Assembly: GCA_947039485.1 (NCBI GenBank)
Contig: CAMQZC010000013.1
Coordinates: 1-64,000 of the forward strand
Reading direction: 5' to 3'
Source: an uncultured Verrucomicrobiales bacterium
Lineage (GTDB): Bacteria; Verrucomicrobiota; Verrucomicrobiia; Verrucomicrobiales; Akkermansiaceae
Length of the DNA stretch: 64,000 nt
Shown here: positions 39,382 through 48,239 of the stretch, piece by piece
Layout of the letters: every line of letters begins with the position of its first letter
Position numbering within the stretch: the first letter of the stretch is position 1
The notes under the pieces: generated by a model
Database searches by the model: none
Told to the model about the DNA's origin: nothing
Seen by the model: the letters and a program-made list of their open reading frames with translations, nothing else
Program-made: the position numbers and the translations under genes

Positions 39382-40575
39382 ATGAAGACACTTGATGGTA
39401 AGCCACGTCCTGGCTATTTTGGTGAGTTCGGCGGCCGCTATGTTGCGGAAGTACTGCTACCCCCCCTCGTTGAGCTTGAAAAGGCTATTGAGCAGATTAT
39501 GCCTACACCTGAGTTTCAGGATCGTTATGCTGATCTGTTGACTAACTACTGTGGCCGCGAGACGCCTGTGTTCTACTGCGATATTCTCTCGGAGCAGCTC
39601 GGCTTTGATCTCTATCTCAAGCGTGAGGACTTGCTGCACACTGGCGCTCACAAGATCAATAATGCAATTGGTCAAGCTCTGCTCGCCAAGATGATGGGCA
39701 AGAAGAATATCATCGCAGAGACTGGTGCTGGACAGCACGGTGTTGCCACGGCGACGGCGGCGGCTAAGTTCGGCTTGGGCTGCACGATTTTCATGGGTGC
39801 AAAGGATGTGGAGCGTCAGGCGCCGAATGTGCAGCGCATGAAGTTACTAGGTGCCACGGTGGTGCCTGTAACTTATGGCACAGGCACACTCAAGGCTGCT
39901 ATCAATCAAGCTCTGCGCTTCTGGATTACCTGCCAAGAGGACACGCTCTATGTCTTTGGCACAGCTGCTGGCCCCCACCCCTTCCCCACGCTGGTTCGTG
40001 ACCTGCAAAAGGTGATTGGGACTGAGGCTCGTCGTCAGATGGTTGAGCGCACAGGCTCCCTGCCCGACATTGTTGTGGCTGCTGTCGGTGGTGGCTCTAA
40101 TGCAATTGGTATGCTCTATCCCTTTATTGAGGACAAGGAGGTGAAGCTTGTTGGAGTTGAGGCTGGTGGTACGGGTGAGCCCGGCTGCATGACCTCAGCC
40201 TCTCTAAATCTTGGTCGCCCAGGTGTGGTGCATGGAGAGCTCACGATGCTGCTGCAGGATGAGAATGGTCAAATTGATGACTCAGGCTCCATCTCTGCTG
40301 GTCTAGACTACCCCGGTGTGGGCCCAGAGCACGCTTATTTGCACTCCATCGGTCGTGTGAATTACGAGGTTGCCTACGATGATCAGGCTATTGATGCCTT
40401 CCAGCGATTGACTCGCTTTGAGGGTATCATCCCTGCTCTTGAGTCCAGCCATGCTCTGGCTTGGGTCTTTAATCACGTGGATGAGATTCCTGCTGGCTCC
40501 AAGGTGCTCGTCAATCTCTCTGGCCGTGGCGACAAGGATCTTAACCACGCGATGAAGTACATCAACCTCAAATAA
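39382..40575 (+). CDS. trpB: Tryptophan synthase beta chain
   Basis: [35 protein letters not shown]. Confidence 0.97.
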   Translation: MKTLDGKPRPGYFGEFGGRYVAEVLLPPLVELEKAIEQIMPTPEFQDRYADLLTNYCGRETPVFYCDILSEQLGFDLYLKREDLLHTGAHKINNAIGQALLAKMMGKKNIIAETGAGQHGVATATAAAKFGLGCTIFMGAKDVERQAPNVQRMKLLGATVVPVTYGTGTLKAAINQALRFWITCQEDTLYVFGTAAGPHPFPTLVRDLQKVIGTEARRQMVERTGSLPDIVVAAVGGGSNAIGMLYPFIEDKEVKLVGVEAGGTGEPGCMTSASLNLGRPGVVHGELTMLLQDENGQIDDSGSISAGLDYPGVGPEHAYLHSIGRVNYEVAYDDQAIDAFQRLTRFEGIIPALESSHALAWVFNHVDEIPAGSKVLVNLSGRGDKDLNHAMKYINLK

Positions 40576-40595
40576 TTTTAACTCATTTTAAACTG

Positions 40596-41369
40596 ATGAA
40601 AAACGCTATTAAGAAAGCCAACAGTCAGGGCCGCAAGGCCGTCATTCCTTACATCACCGCTGGATTCCCCAACACGAAGCGCTTTTGGTACGAGCTCAAA
40701 GAGATTGATGAAGCAGGGGCTGATATCATTGAGATTGGTGTCCCTTTCTCCGACCCTGTCTCTGATGGTCCTGTCATTGAGAAGGCCTCCGCCGATGCTA
40801 TTGCTCACGGTGTGAGCCTCAAGTGGATTCTCGAAGGGCTCAAGGAGCGCAAGGGTCTCTATGACGCCAAGCTCGTACTCATGGGCTATCTCAACCCCTT
40901 CATGCAGTACGGCTATAATCAGCTGGCTGAGGATGCATCCGACGCAGGTATCTCGGGATTCATCATCCCTGACCAGATTCTTGAGGAGTCTGTGGAGATT
41001 CGCGAGGCTTTTGCCACAAAGGGTCTCACCCTTATCACGCTAGTTGGTCCTAATACGAGCTTGGAGCGGATGAAGGAGTACGCCCCCTACAGCGAGGGGT
41101 TCATCTACGTTGCCTCAGTACTGGGTACCACGGGTCACAACGATCAAGATATTGCGGCGCTGAGCAAGACGATGGTTGAGGCGCGCGAGGCCTTTGCCGA
41201 TACGCCACTGAGCATCGGCTTCGGGCTCCAACGCCCCGAGCAGCTCAACTCTCTGCCCTCATATGCTCATCCAGATGCGGCTGTACTTGGTACATCCCTG
41301 CTGCTTCACATTGAGAGCGGTAAGCCCGTAATTGACTTCCTCTCCCCTTGGACGCATCCAGCGAACTAA
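40596..41369 (+). CDS. trpA: Tryptophan synthase alpha chain
   Basis: PYITAGFPN; EIGVPFSDPVSDGPVIEKAS. Confidence 0.96.
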   Translation: MKNAIKKANSQGRKAVIPYITAGFPNTKRFWYELKEIDEAGADIIEIGVPFSDPVSDGPVIEKASADAIAHGVSLKWILEGLKERKGLYDAKLVLMGYLNPFMQYGYNQLAEDASDAGISGFIIPDQILEESVEIREAFATKGLTLITLVGPNTSLERMKEYAPYSEGFIYVASVLGTTGHNDQDIAALSKTMVEAREAFADTPLSIGFGLQRPEQLNSLPSYAHPDAAVLGTSLLLHIESGKPVIDFLSPWTHPAN

Positions 41370-41390
41370 GAGCATAGAGGCGATTCTTTC

Positions 41391-41426
41391 AAGCCCAGTT
41401 GAGCTTAGTGGCTCAGCTGGGCTTTT
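41391..41426. terminator. Terminator hairpin after trpA, overlapping the 3' end of the convergent HAD gene
   Basis: AAGCCCAGTTGAGC-TTAGTG-GCTCAGCTGGGCTTTT. Confidence 0.85.
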
Positions 41427-42244
41427 GCGTGGAGCTTATTCCAGACATGTAGTGCCTCAATGACTCCGCCGCTGGAGATATGTCCATCATTCGCTCGCAG
41501 GTAAGCGAGCACATCAGGGTGTGACTGCGCAGGCGCGGAGCAAAATGCGCGAGGGAGCTGGCGAAATGCATCGAGATCATTGTGCCCATCCCCGATAATA
41601 AAGAGTGATTCCTCATCCACATGCCAGAGCTTGGCTACATGACGCAGGGCAGAGCCCTTGTTATATCTTGTGTCGCTCAGGCGCATGTAACGACCTGCGC
41701 GCTGCATGCAGAGACCGGGAAGATGGGGCAGCATCGCCTCAATCTGGGGGCTAATGGCATCCATGGTGGCGGAGTTAACAGCCTCAATGGAGAAGCTATC
41801 ATCCAGCGCGATGCTCCACTGCAATTCGAGCTGGCTGGCTTGTATGGCCGCAAATCCTAGAGCAACATGCTTATCAAAGCGCTGATGCAACTGCTCATTA
41901 TCGCGCGCGCAACGCGTGTTATGCTCCTGTGCAGGATGCAGCTTACCGCTCTTAGGACTAGCTATGTAGACATAGCGCTCGCAGCTACAGATAAAGTCTG
42001 GCAGGATGGGCGAGACGGGGAGGATGGACTCTAGTAGGTCTGGCAGTGAGCGTCCAGTATTGATACCCCAACGCACGCCTGAACTGCGCCAGACAGCCAT
42101 GAGCTCAAAGAACTCAGGCGATATGCAGGGTCCTGTGCGTGAGCGCAGGGTGCCATCAAAATCAAAGGAGAGCAGCCATCGGCACTCACCATCAAAGGGA
42201 GCAGCTCGTCCGGGCAAGTTCTCCAGCTCCTCAAGTCGCATCAT
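41405..42244 (-). CDS. HAD superfamily hydrolase (Cof/sucrose-phosphatase-like)
   Basis: LLSFDFDGTLRSRTG; FIIGDGHNDLDAF. Confidence 0.82.
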   Translation of the reverse strand: MMRLEELENLPGRAAPFDGECRWLLSFDFDGTLRSRTGPCISPEFFELMAVWRSSGVRWGINTGRSLPDLLESILPVSPILPDFICSCERYVYIASPKSGKLHPAQEHNTRCARDNEQLHQRFDKHVALGFAAIQASQLELQWSIALDDSFSIEAVNSATMDAISPQIEAMLPHLPGLCMQRAGRYMRLSDTRYNKGSALRHVAKLWHVDEESLFIIGDGHNDLDAFRQLPRAFCSAPAQSHPDVLAYLRANDGHISSGGVIEALHVWNKLHAKAQLSH

Positions 42245-42265
42245 AAGATCGTCTCTGCATTAGAG

Positions 42266-43468
42266 TTATCTTTTACCCTTCTTTTTTGCACTTTTAGACG
42301 CATCAGGGGGCGGAGGTGGATATGCAGCGGGCACGAGCACGCCCTTGGAGAGCTGCACGGTCACGGCTGTCTTGACGTCAACCTTGTAGGTGTCAGGCAC
42401 AGCGCCCATGGGGAGAGGCTCGCTGCCGCTGCGCATGTGAATCTCCACGCGTCGATTAAGTCTCTGCGCATCGGCATCCCCATCGGTGCTCACTAGTGGG
42501 TTGTTGGTACCGCAAGCGCGTAGGTAAATATTTCCCGTAGGGATACGGTTATCGTGCAGCCACTCACGCACGGCGGCGGCACGCTGCAAGGAGAGGAGGT
42601 TGTTAATATAGGATGAGCCAAAGCTATCAGTATGCCCCTCGACGATAAACTTCGTCTTGGGATTCTTGAGAACGAGGGCGGCTAGTTGCAGCATTGTGAC
42701 GCGTGCTGAGTTGCGCATCTCATTTTTGCCAAAAGCAAAGAGCAAATCCGCGCCAAGGCGCGCCACTCCAGAGCTTGCACCCAAATTCCTCATCTTGATG
42801 AGCTCACCAAGGCTGCGCGTATCCTCAGGCAGACCATCTGTCTGGCCTGCTTGCTCAATGAGCTCAGACTTAAGCAGCTCGCTCGCGTCATCTACCCCCT
42901 GCTCGGAGGCAATTGTATTAGCGATCACATCATTCGCATTGATGGGCGTAGGCTCAGGCATCAAATCGATTGCCTCAGTGGGCAGCTCCTCAGGCAACTC
43001 AAAGGTGTCCGTTCCCAACGGAGCGATAGACTCCATACTCAGCTCCTCATTGGGCAAGGTCTCGGGCGCCTCAGGTTCAGGGATGTTAGTCTCTCCCGGG
43101 GCAATGCTGAGCTCCTCCATCTCAAGGTCAATGATATCAATCTCAGCATACTCAACTTCCTCATGAGTCATTTCGAGCTCCTCAGGTACAGCCCCATCAG
43201 TCTTCACCACCTCCATCTCAATCTCTGAGGGAGCAACAACAACGCGGATGACATCATCCACCACCTTTGTTGCCTCTACTGGGCGGATGATATTGTAGTG
43301 TAGTAGCACGGGGATGGAGAGGAAGAGCAGAGCATGAGCCACGATGGCTGCCAAAGTGGCAACGCAAATCACAGGGAGAATGCTAGATGACTCTCCACTA
43401 AAGTCCTTGTTAGTACGGCGACGATTTGCGTGGTGCCTCGAAGGCTCGCTATTCAGGGGGTAATTCAT
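42266..43468 (-). CDS. TM-anchored protein with acidic linker and C-terminal OmpA domain
   Basis: One TM near residue 30-55, Glu/Pro-rich linker, KFIVEGHTDSFGSSYINNLLSLQRAAAVREWL. Confidence 0.85.
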   Translation of the reverse strand: MNYPLNSEPSRHHANRRRTNKDFSGESSSILPVICVATLAAIVAHALLFLSIPVLLHYNIIRPVEATKVVDDVIRVVVAPSEIEMEVVKTDGAVPEELEMTHEEVEYAEIDIIDLEMEELSIAPGETNIPEPEAPETLPNEELSMESIAPLGTDTFELPEELPTEAIDLMPEPTPINANDVIANTIASEQGVDDASELLKSELIEQAGQTDGLPEDTRSLGELIKMRNLGASSGVARLGADLLFAFGKNEMRNSARVTMLQLAALVLKNPKTKFIVEGHTDSFGSSYINNLLSLQRAAAVREWLHDNRIPTGNIYLRACGTNNPLVSTDGDADAQRLNRRVEIHMRSGSEPLPMGAVPDTYKVDVKTAVTVQLSKGVLVPAAYPPPPPDASKSAKKKGKR

Positions 43469-44574
43469 GATATGGAGCTCTTGATGAAGTCCGGGCGTTG
43501 TGGCTGCAAGCTACCTGGAGCTTGGATTGCCTCAATAAAATCTGTTTGCAACCAGCGCAGCATGTCGAGTAGGGCCTCATCACTACTGGATTTGAGTTGA
43601 ATCTCCTCCGCCTCCTTGTTTCTGTCACTTGGAGATTTGATCATGCGCGTCTTGCTCTGCGCGTCATCTCTGGCATCACGCAGTGCCCAGACCTGCTTGC
43701 GCAGGCTGCTCGCCTGCCAGAACAAATTAATAGCATCATCCACGCTCACCACCTCGCTATCCTGTGTGAGATTGATTAGCAGCAGCGGCACATCCTCATT
43801 GAGGCGTGAGATATGCTCCACAGGTGCCACATCAAAGCACTCATAGCCCACAATGCTGCTGATGCGGCGATCCATCAGCCAGAGCATAACCATGCTCAGG
43901 TGGTTGTCTGGTAAAGTAGCTTGTAGTGATTTACTCAGAGAGGAGTAGGAATCAATCGACACCACGCCGCGGATGCGCCCATCGAGAGGGGCCGCTTGGA
44001 GCAGCATAGCCGCACCATAACCCTGCCCTAGGGCTAGACAGATGAGATTCTCCTTGCCATCGCGCTGGCTGAGCGCATCAATCAAGAGGGGAACATCAGC
44101 ACTCTCCTTCAGCCCATGCGTGCAGTATGCGCGAGCATTATCCGCGCCGCGCGACTCCCAGAGCACACAGCGATAGCCAGCCGCCGTCAGAGTCTCTGCC
44201 AGAGGGAGGGCGGAGAGAATACCATGATCCCACTCCACGCTAATGAGCACATAATGGACCTTTTTCGCCTCAAGTTTTGCCTGCTCATCCATCTCTCCAA
44301 TCACATTGAGCTGACGAGAGGAGTCCTCTGGCCCCTTGGTCACGATGAGCGCAGGTAGAGTCTCGCCATCCCATCCATTAAAATTAAAATACTCAAGCTC
44401 CAGCCCCAGATGTTTCTCAGGCAGGTACACCTGAGACTGATACTCAGCGTTGAGTGGCTTCATCACTGGCTTGGATTGATAATCCACATACCACCAGAGG
44501 TAGCTCCCAGCCAAGACAGCTCCGATCAGGAGCAGCAGCAAAAAGAGGCGGGTGAAAATACGGCGGATGTTCAT
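43465..44574 (-). CDS. Membrane-anchored alpha/beta hydrolase-like protein
   Basis: N-terminal TM; CLALGQGYGAAMLLQAAPLDGRI (GxGxG nucleophile-elbow-like); 4-nt overlap with OmpA gene. Confidence 0.6.
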   Translation of the reverse strand: MNIRRIFTRLFLLLLLIGAVLAGSYLWWYVDYQSKPVMKPLNAEYQSQVYLPEKHLGLELEYFNFNGWDGETLPALIVTKGPEDSSRQLNVIGEMDEQAKLEAKKVHYVLISVEWDHGILSALPLAETLTAAGYRCVLWESRGADNARAYCTHGLKESADVPLLIDALSQRDGKENLICLALGQGYGAAMLLQAAPLDGRIRGVVSIDSYSSLSKSLQATLPDNHLSMVMLWLMDRRISSIVGYECFDVAPVEHISRLNEDVPLLLINLTQDSEVVSVDDAINLFWQASSLRKQVWALRDARDDAQSKTRMIKSPSDRNKEAEEIQLKSSSDEALLDMLRWLQTDFIEAIQAPGSLQPQRPDFIKSSIS

Positions 44575-44676
44575 AGCGAAGCGTCCCCTATATTATACGC
44601 GAGAGTGCGCAGATTTCAACCACAAAGAGAGCAAAGAATCAAAGCTGACACAAGCCCGAGACTACACAGCCCAATC

Positions 44677-45270
44677 TCAACCCCAAGTTGCCCAGAGACG
44701 GCGCATCTCAGCCCAATCAGTCTGATGAAAAAGCTTGGGGATATTGCTGTACCAGAACTCGTGAAAACCGTACTCGGGCCTGCGTAACTCCTCCTCAGCA
44801 GCCCTAGGGCAACAGCCCTGCACGACAATACGATAAGCTGCCAGCAGAGCCCCCGTACGATCAGAGCCATGCCAGCAATGAATGAGCATCGGCTTAGGAG
44901 CCTTGCGCATCACATAGAGAGCATGCATCAGCTGAGGGGCGGTGAGGCTACCAGCCGACATGGGCACGCGGTAGAGTTTGAGCGACATCCCTGAGGTGCG
45001 AGCCTCATCGCTATGATACTCGCGCAGGCTCATCACCGACTTAATACCCATCTTGACCCAGTTTTTAAAGCCCTCACGGCTAGGCTGGCCTGAGCGATAG
45101 ATATCCTCCGTCACGCGATAGCATTTGGCCGTATCGGGCATGTCAATGAGGAGAAGCGGAAATAATTCCAACTTCTGCGGGACAACACCAATAATAGGGC
45201 ATGGCCCCGTAGGATTTGAAGATTGGCAAATGGAGCAGTCCATGGCTGAAAGGTGGTGAAGTATACTCAT
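44677..45270 (-). CDS. Tyrosine/dual-specificity phosphatase family
   Basis: LIHCWHGSDRTGALLAAYR = CX5R-type active site; start uncertain. Confidence 0.8.
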   Translation of the reverse strand: MSILHHLSAMDCSICQSSNPTGPCPIIGVVPQKLELFPLLLIDMPDTAKCYRVTEDIYRSGQPSREGFKNWVKMGIKSVMSLREYHSDEARTSGMSLKLYRVPMSAGSLTAPQLMHALYVMRKAPKPMLIHCWHGSDRTGALLAAYRIVVQGCCPRAAEEELRRPEYGFHEFWYSNIPKLFHQTDWAEMRRLWATWG

Positions 45271-45837
45271 AGCCCAGATGAGAATCGTGCAAATGAGAGA
45301 ACGAGAGGGAAGCGATTATATTAACTCGGCCATCAGTCGGTCATTTTGCGCTCCAAAAACCGCCATCAAAACAAATCCCGATACTGCCTGTTTATTGCAT
45401 TGTTGGCAGCACAGCATCCAGAGGGACGAGGGGGCTTGCGGGTGGGGTTTAGTCATACGCTAGATAATATTCTATTTGATGCATCTTGTCACGTCAAATT
45501 AGACCGCTGAGGGCTCACTTAGTAAGCTACATTACACGCAGAAATTCAGCCCAAGGAAGCATCTTATTAGTCTTATGAAGATTATATAGCGAGCCCACCC
45601 ATACTTAGCGCATTGGAGATGGCAATAACATAAGAAATAGAGCCAATGTAAACCAACGAGTTTTTTGCCGCTGACATCCCAGATTTCAGCGTGGCATTTA
45701 TATACGTTAGCCGCATGCCACCATTCTACAATGAAAGATCGAGATTAACCTGCGTTTCCTCCCACTTCAACACCATAAACATTTAGATGAAATTTTTTCT
45801 TTACAGTCTTTGTTCCTAGTTATAAACTTAACAAGTT

Positions 45838-46296
45838 ATGTCAAATGCAATATCAAAACCAGATAACGACCCTTCCTCTCCTGAAGCGAAAAAACTAAGT
45901 TGTTTTCAAAAACTGGGAATTTACCTTCTCTGTTACTGCGCTGGGTTTCCTATTTTTATATTGTTTACGATTTTAACACCTCTGATACCATCCCAATACT
46001 TATTCTCCCTTTTTTTCCTCTTAGTTAAATTTAGTAGTTGTGTACTTACACCTATGTGGACTGCTAACATAATCATCTCTTTTGTTAATAAAAAACGAGG
46101 ATTTAATAATGCCAAAGACAAGCTCTCACGAGAGCGTTCTCTCAAGTATGCTCTTTGGTCCGTGTTCATCAATGCCACGTTTTATATTGCGGCAGGATCG
46201 GCCCCCAATGGTGATATTTTTGCGCGTGTGATGATTTCCTCTTACCTGCTATCCTTAGCTGTGTCCACATTTATTGCTAAACAAATAAGCAAATAA
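45838..46296 (+). CDS. Hypothetical membrane protein
   Basis: AT-rich ORF with several hydrophobic helices. Confidence 0.5.
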   Translation: MSNAISKPDNDPSSPEAKKLSCFQKLGIYLLCYCAGFPIFILFTILTPLIPSQYLFSLFFLLVKFSSCVLTPMWTANIIISFVNKKRGFNNAKDKLSRERSLKYALWSVFINATFYIAAGSAPNGDIFARVMISSYLLSLAVSTFIAKQISK

Positions 46297-46482
46297 TTGT
46301 CGGAATAAGTTCGACTCTCCTTACGTAGGCATCGTAACACGCGCCCCTTACGATGCCCCCATTTCTATTTTTTCTACCTAAAGAAGTAAAAATGCGGGCA
46401 TTTTTTAATCCTCATCCATAATTCTCAATCCGCCCGCGTCTTTAGCTTGCCGATATACGATCAAAACAAGAACAAAAAGGTC

Positions 46483-46734
46483 ATGAAGCTTTTAAACACA
46501 CTCAAAATCACAGCGTTGATTATATTCTCTGGCATCACATCACTGAACGCAATCGGCGCAAATGAAACAAGCCATGAGCGAATCTATAGCGTTTCATTAA
46601 AAAAACAATATTGGATTTCTTCGACAAGCAAAACGCATAACCGAAGTTGCCGTTATTACAACAACTGCAAGGGCTTTTTTTCTTCTACAGGCTCAGGCAA
46701 CAACTGCAAAATATGCGGCGGAGATCGTAGATAA
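46483..46734 (+). CDS. Small secreted Cys-containing protein
   Basis: Signal peptide then YWISSTSKTHNRSCRYYNNCKGFFSSTGSGNNCKICGG. Confidence 0.6.
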   Translation: MKLLNTLKITALIIFSGITSLNAIGANETSHERIYSVSLKKQYWISSTSKTHNRSCRYYNNCKGFFSSTGSGNNCKICGGDRR

Positions 46735-46942
46735 GAAGAGCAATGAACAGTCCCTTTCACTCAATGGGAATCGACCTATCACTGTTGAAGCGCTTGGTTT
46801 CTTATTTTCAAACCATGACATCATTCGATTTCATTAATCTCATCAAAATGCGCCACTTTTTCGCCACATAAGGCGAAATTACCGCGTTTTTCGCCTCATC
46901 ATCATAGCATCCTGCCAGTAAGCCGCAAGCTTGTAGGCAAGC

Positions 46943-46975
46943 AAAAAACCCTGTACCCACAGGGGGTACAGGGTT
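46943..46975 (-). terminator. Terminator of tRNA-Arg
   Basis: On minus: AACCCTGTACCC-CCTGT-GGGTACAGGGTT TTTT. Confidence 0.88.
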
Positions 46976-47005
46976 CAGCAATGTTATATGGCCCTTGCTA
47001 GCCAA

Positions 47006-47077
47006 TAGCCCCGAGGGGAATCGAACCCATATCTACCCTTTAGGAGAGGGTCGTTCGATCCGTTGAACTACGGGGCC
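47006..47077 (-). tRNA. tRNA-Arg (anticodon CCU)
   Basis: Minus-strand cloverleaf GGCCCCGTAGTTCAACGGATCGAACGACCCTCTCCTAAAGGGTAGATATGGGTTCGATTCCCCTCGGGGCT; anticodon loop CTCCTAA, T-loop GGTTCGATTCC. Confidence 0.9.
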
Positions 47078-47160
47078 TTGATGCCCGAGTATTACAACGC
47101 GAAAATGACTCAATTGCAAGTCTAAATGCCCCACTACGATGAAAAAGCTCTCTATAGGGC

Positions 47161-47649
47161 TCATTTAGCACTGTCAATAAGCCATGCGTAAATCTCCTTC
47201 TCTAACTGCCCTGGCTTGCCTATGTCACAGGGAGATAGGAAATGACGGGGCTGCATGTAGCTTTTAAATAGTGGGTACTTTGATATCATTTTACCATCAC
47301 GGTCAAATTCATCAGGCAAAGAGTAGCGGAAGTAGCCAGACTCATCAATACGACATAATTCGGAGTTACCAAGCCAATAATAATCTTGATTATTCAACAA
47401 GAATCGACACATCGGAGGCATGAATTTCATAAAATAGCCGCTACTTGTAGCTGTTATTAAGACACCTGAATTGATTTCTTCTTCCATCGCTTCCGCGAAT
47501 TGTCTCATTTTATAACTCATATCGGGACTGAGCTCCACGGTCAACTCCTCTTCCTTTGATGGAATGGAGATGCTAAAGCTATCCGCTTGCTTAGGTGTAC
47601 AACAGCAAGCAAGCAGGAGGGGAAGGAAGCAGAGGAGGTAACGTTTCAT
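47161..47649 (-). CDS. Putative lipoprotein
   Basis: MKRYLLCFLPLLLACCCTPKQ lipobox-like. Confidence 0.6.
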   Translation of the reverse strand: MKRYLLCFLPLLLACCCTPKQADSFSISIPSKEEELTVELSPDMSYKMRQFAEAMEEEINSGVLITATSSGYFMKFMPPMCRFLLNNQDYYWLGNSELCRIDESGYFRYSLPDEFDRDGKMISKYPLFKSYMQPRHFLSPCDIGKPGQLEKEIYAWLIDSAK

Positions 47650-48119
47650 GACTTCTTGACAGTAACCTTAAAAATTTGCTCTTTGACAGGGGGGGTGTCC
47701 TTCTCCCATGGGCGTTTGTAGAGGAGCCTGAAGCTATACTCCCCCGCTTTATCAGCGATGATGGTCACGACGGTACCAGCAGGACTCCCCATGAGTTGCT
47801 TATTCTTGGGGGCAAGTTGCAGGATATCCACGCGCAGGCCTTCAATTGGCGTAGGCTGGCAAATCCAGAGATAGCCTGTGCTGGGATTGGAGGGGAGAGA
47901 AAAGCTACTTTTGGCACCCACGTTGAGCTCGATATCCAACTCAACGACAGAGTCATCATGGCGAACTTGGCGCACCTTATAGTCTTTCATCTCGACATAC
48001 TTCGCGTGAATTGGCTCCCCGCGAAAAACCTGATCTGTCGCAGATTCTGGGCAGGTAGCGGCGATCTCTGCGCACAAGATTGGCGCGGAGAATACAAAAG
48101 GAATAAGAAGAAGCTTCAT
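47646..48119 (-). CDS. Chagasin/I42-type protease inhibitor-like protein, exported
   Basis: SLPSNPSTGYLWICQP...KAGEYSFRLLYKRPWEKDTPPV. Confidence 0.8.
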   Translation of the reverse strand: MKLLLIPFVFSAPILCAEIAATCPESATDQVFRGEPIHAKYVEMKDYKVRQVRHDDSVVELDIELNVGAKSSFSLPSNPSTGYLWICQPTPIEGLRVDILQLAPKNKQLMGSPAGTVVTIIADKAGEYSFRLLYKRPWEKDTPPVKEQIFKVTVKKS

Positions 48120-48239
48120 TGAATAATAGCATATACCTTGATCCATGCCGCGTCAAATCAAAAGTCAAGCTCCTGACAGATGTGTCATTGATGTTGAAAA
48201 TGCTTGCCTTGCAGGCTTCTAAAGCGTACAATCGCGCGC

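Noticed and set aside
46835-46890. Repeated TTTTCGCC motifs and small inverted repeat (TTTCGCC-ACATA-AGGCGAAA)
   Set aside because: Too short and isolated to distinguish from a minor terminator or chance
46808-47005. 65-aa minus-strand ORF next to tRNA-Arg
   Set aside because: Lies across the tRNA terminator and ends at the tRNA; low-complexity, not credible as protein
46765-47034. Possible att-like repeat: GGGAATCGACCTAT near 46766 versus GGGGAATCGAACCCATAT in tRNA-Arg
   Set aside because: Only about 9 nt exact match; no integrase seen; too weak to call an integration site
48204-48239. Track start of glnS at 48204
   Set aside because: TTG at 48204 is the -35 hexamer of a good promoter; ATG 48240 is 7 nt after the -10 box
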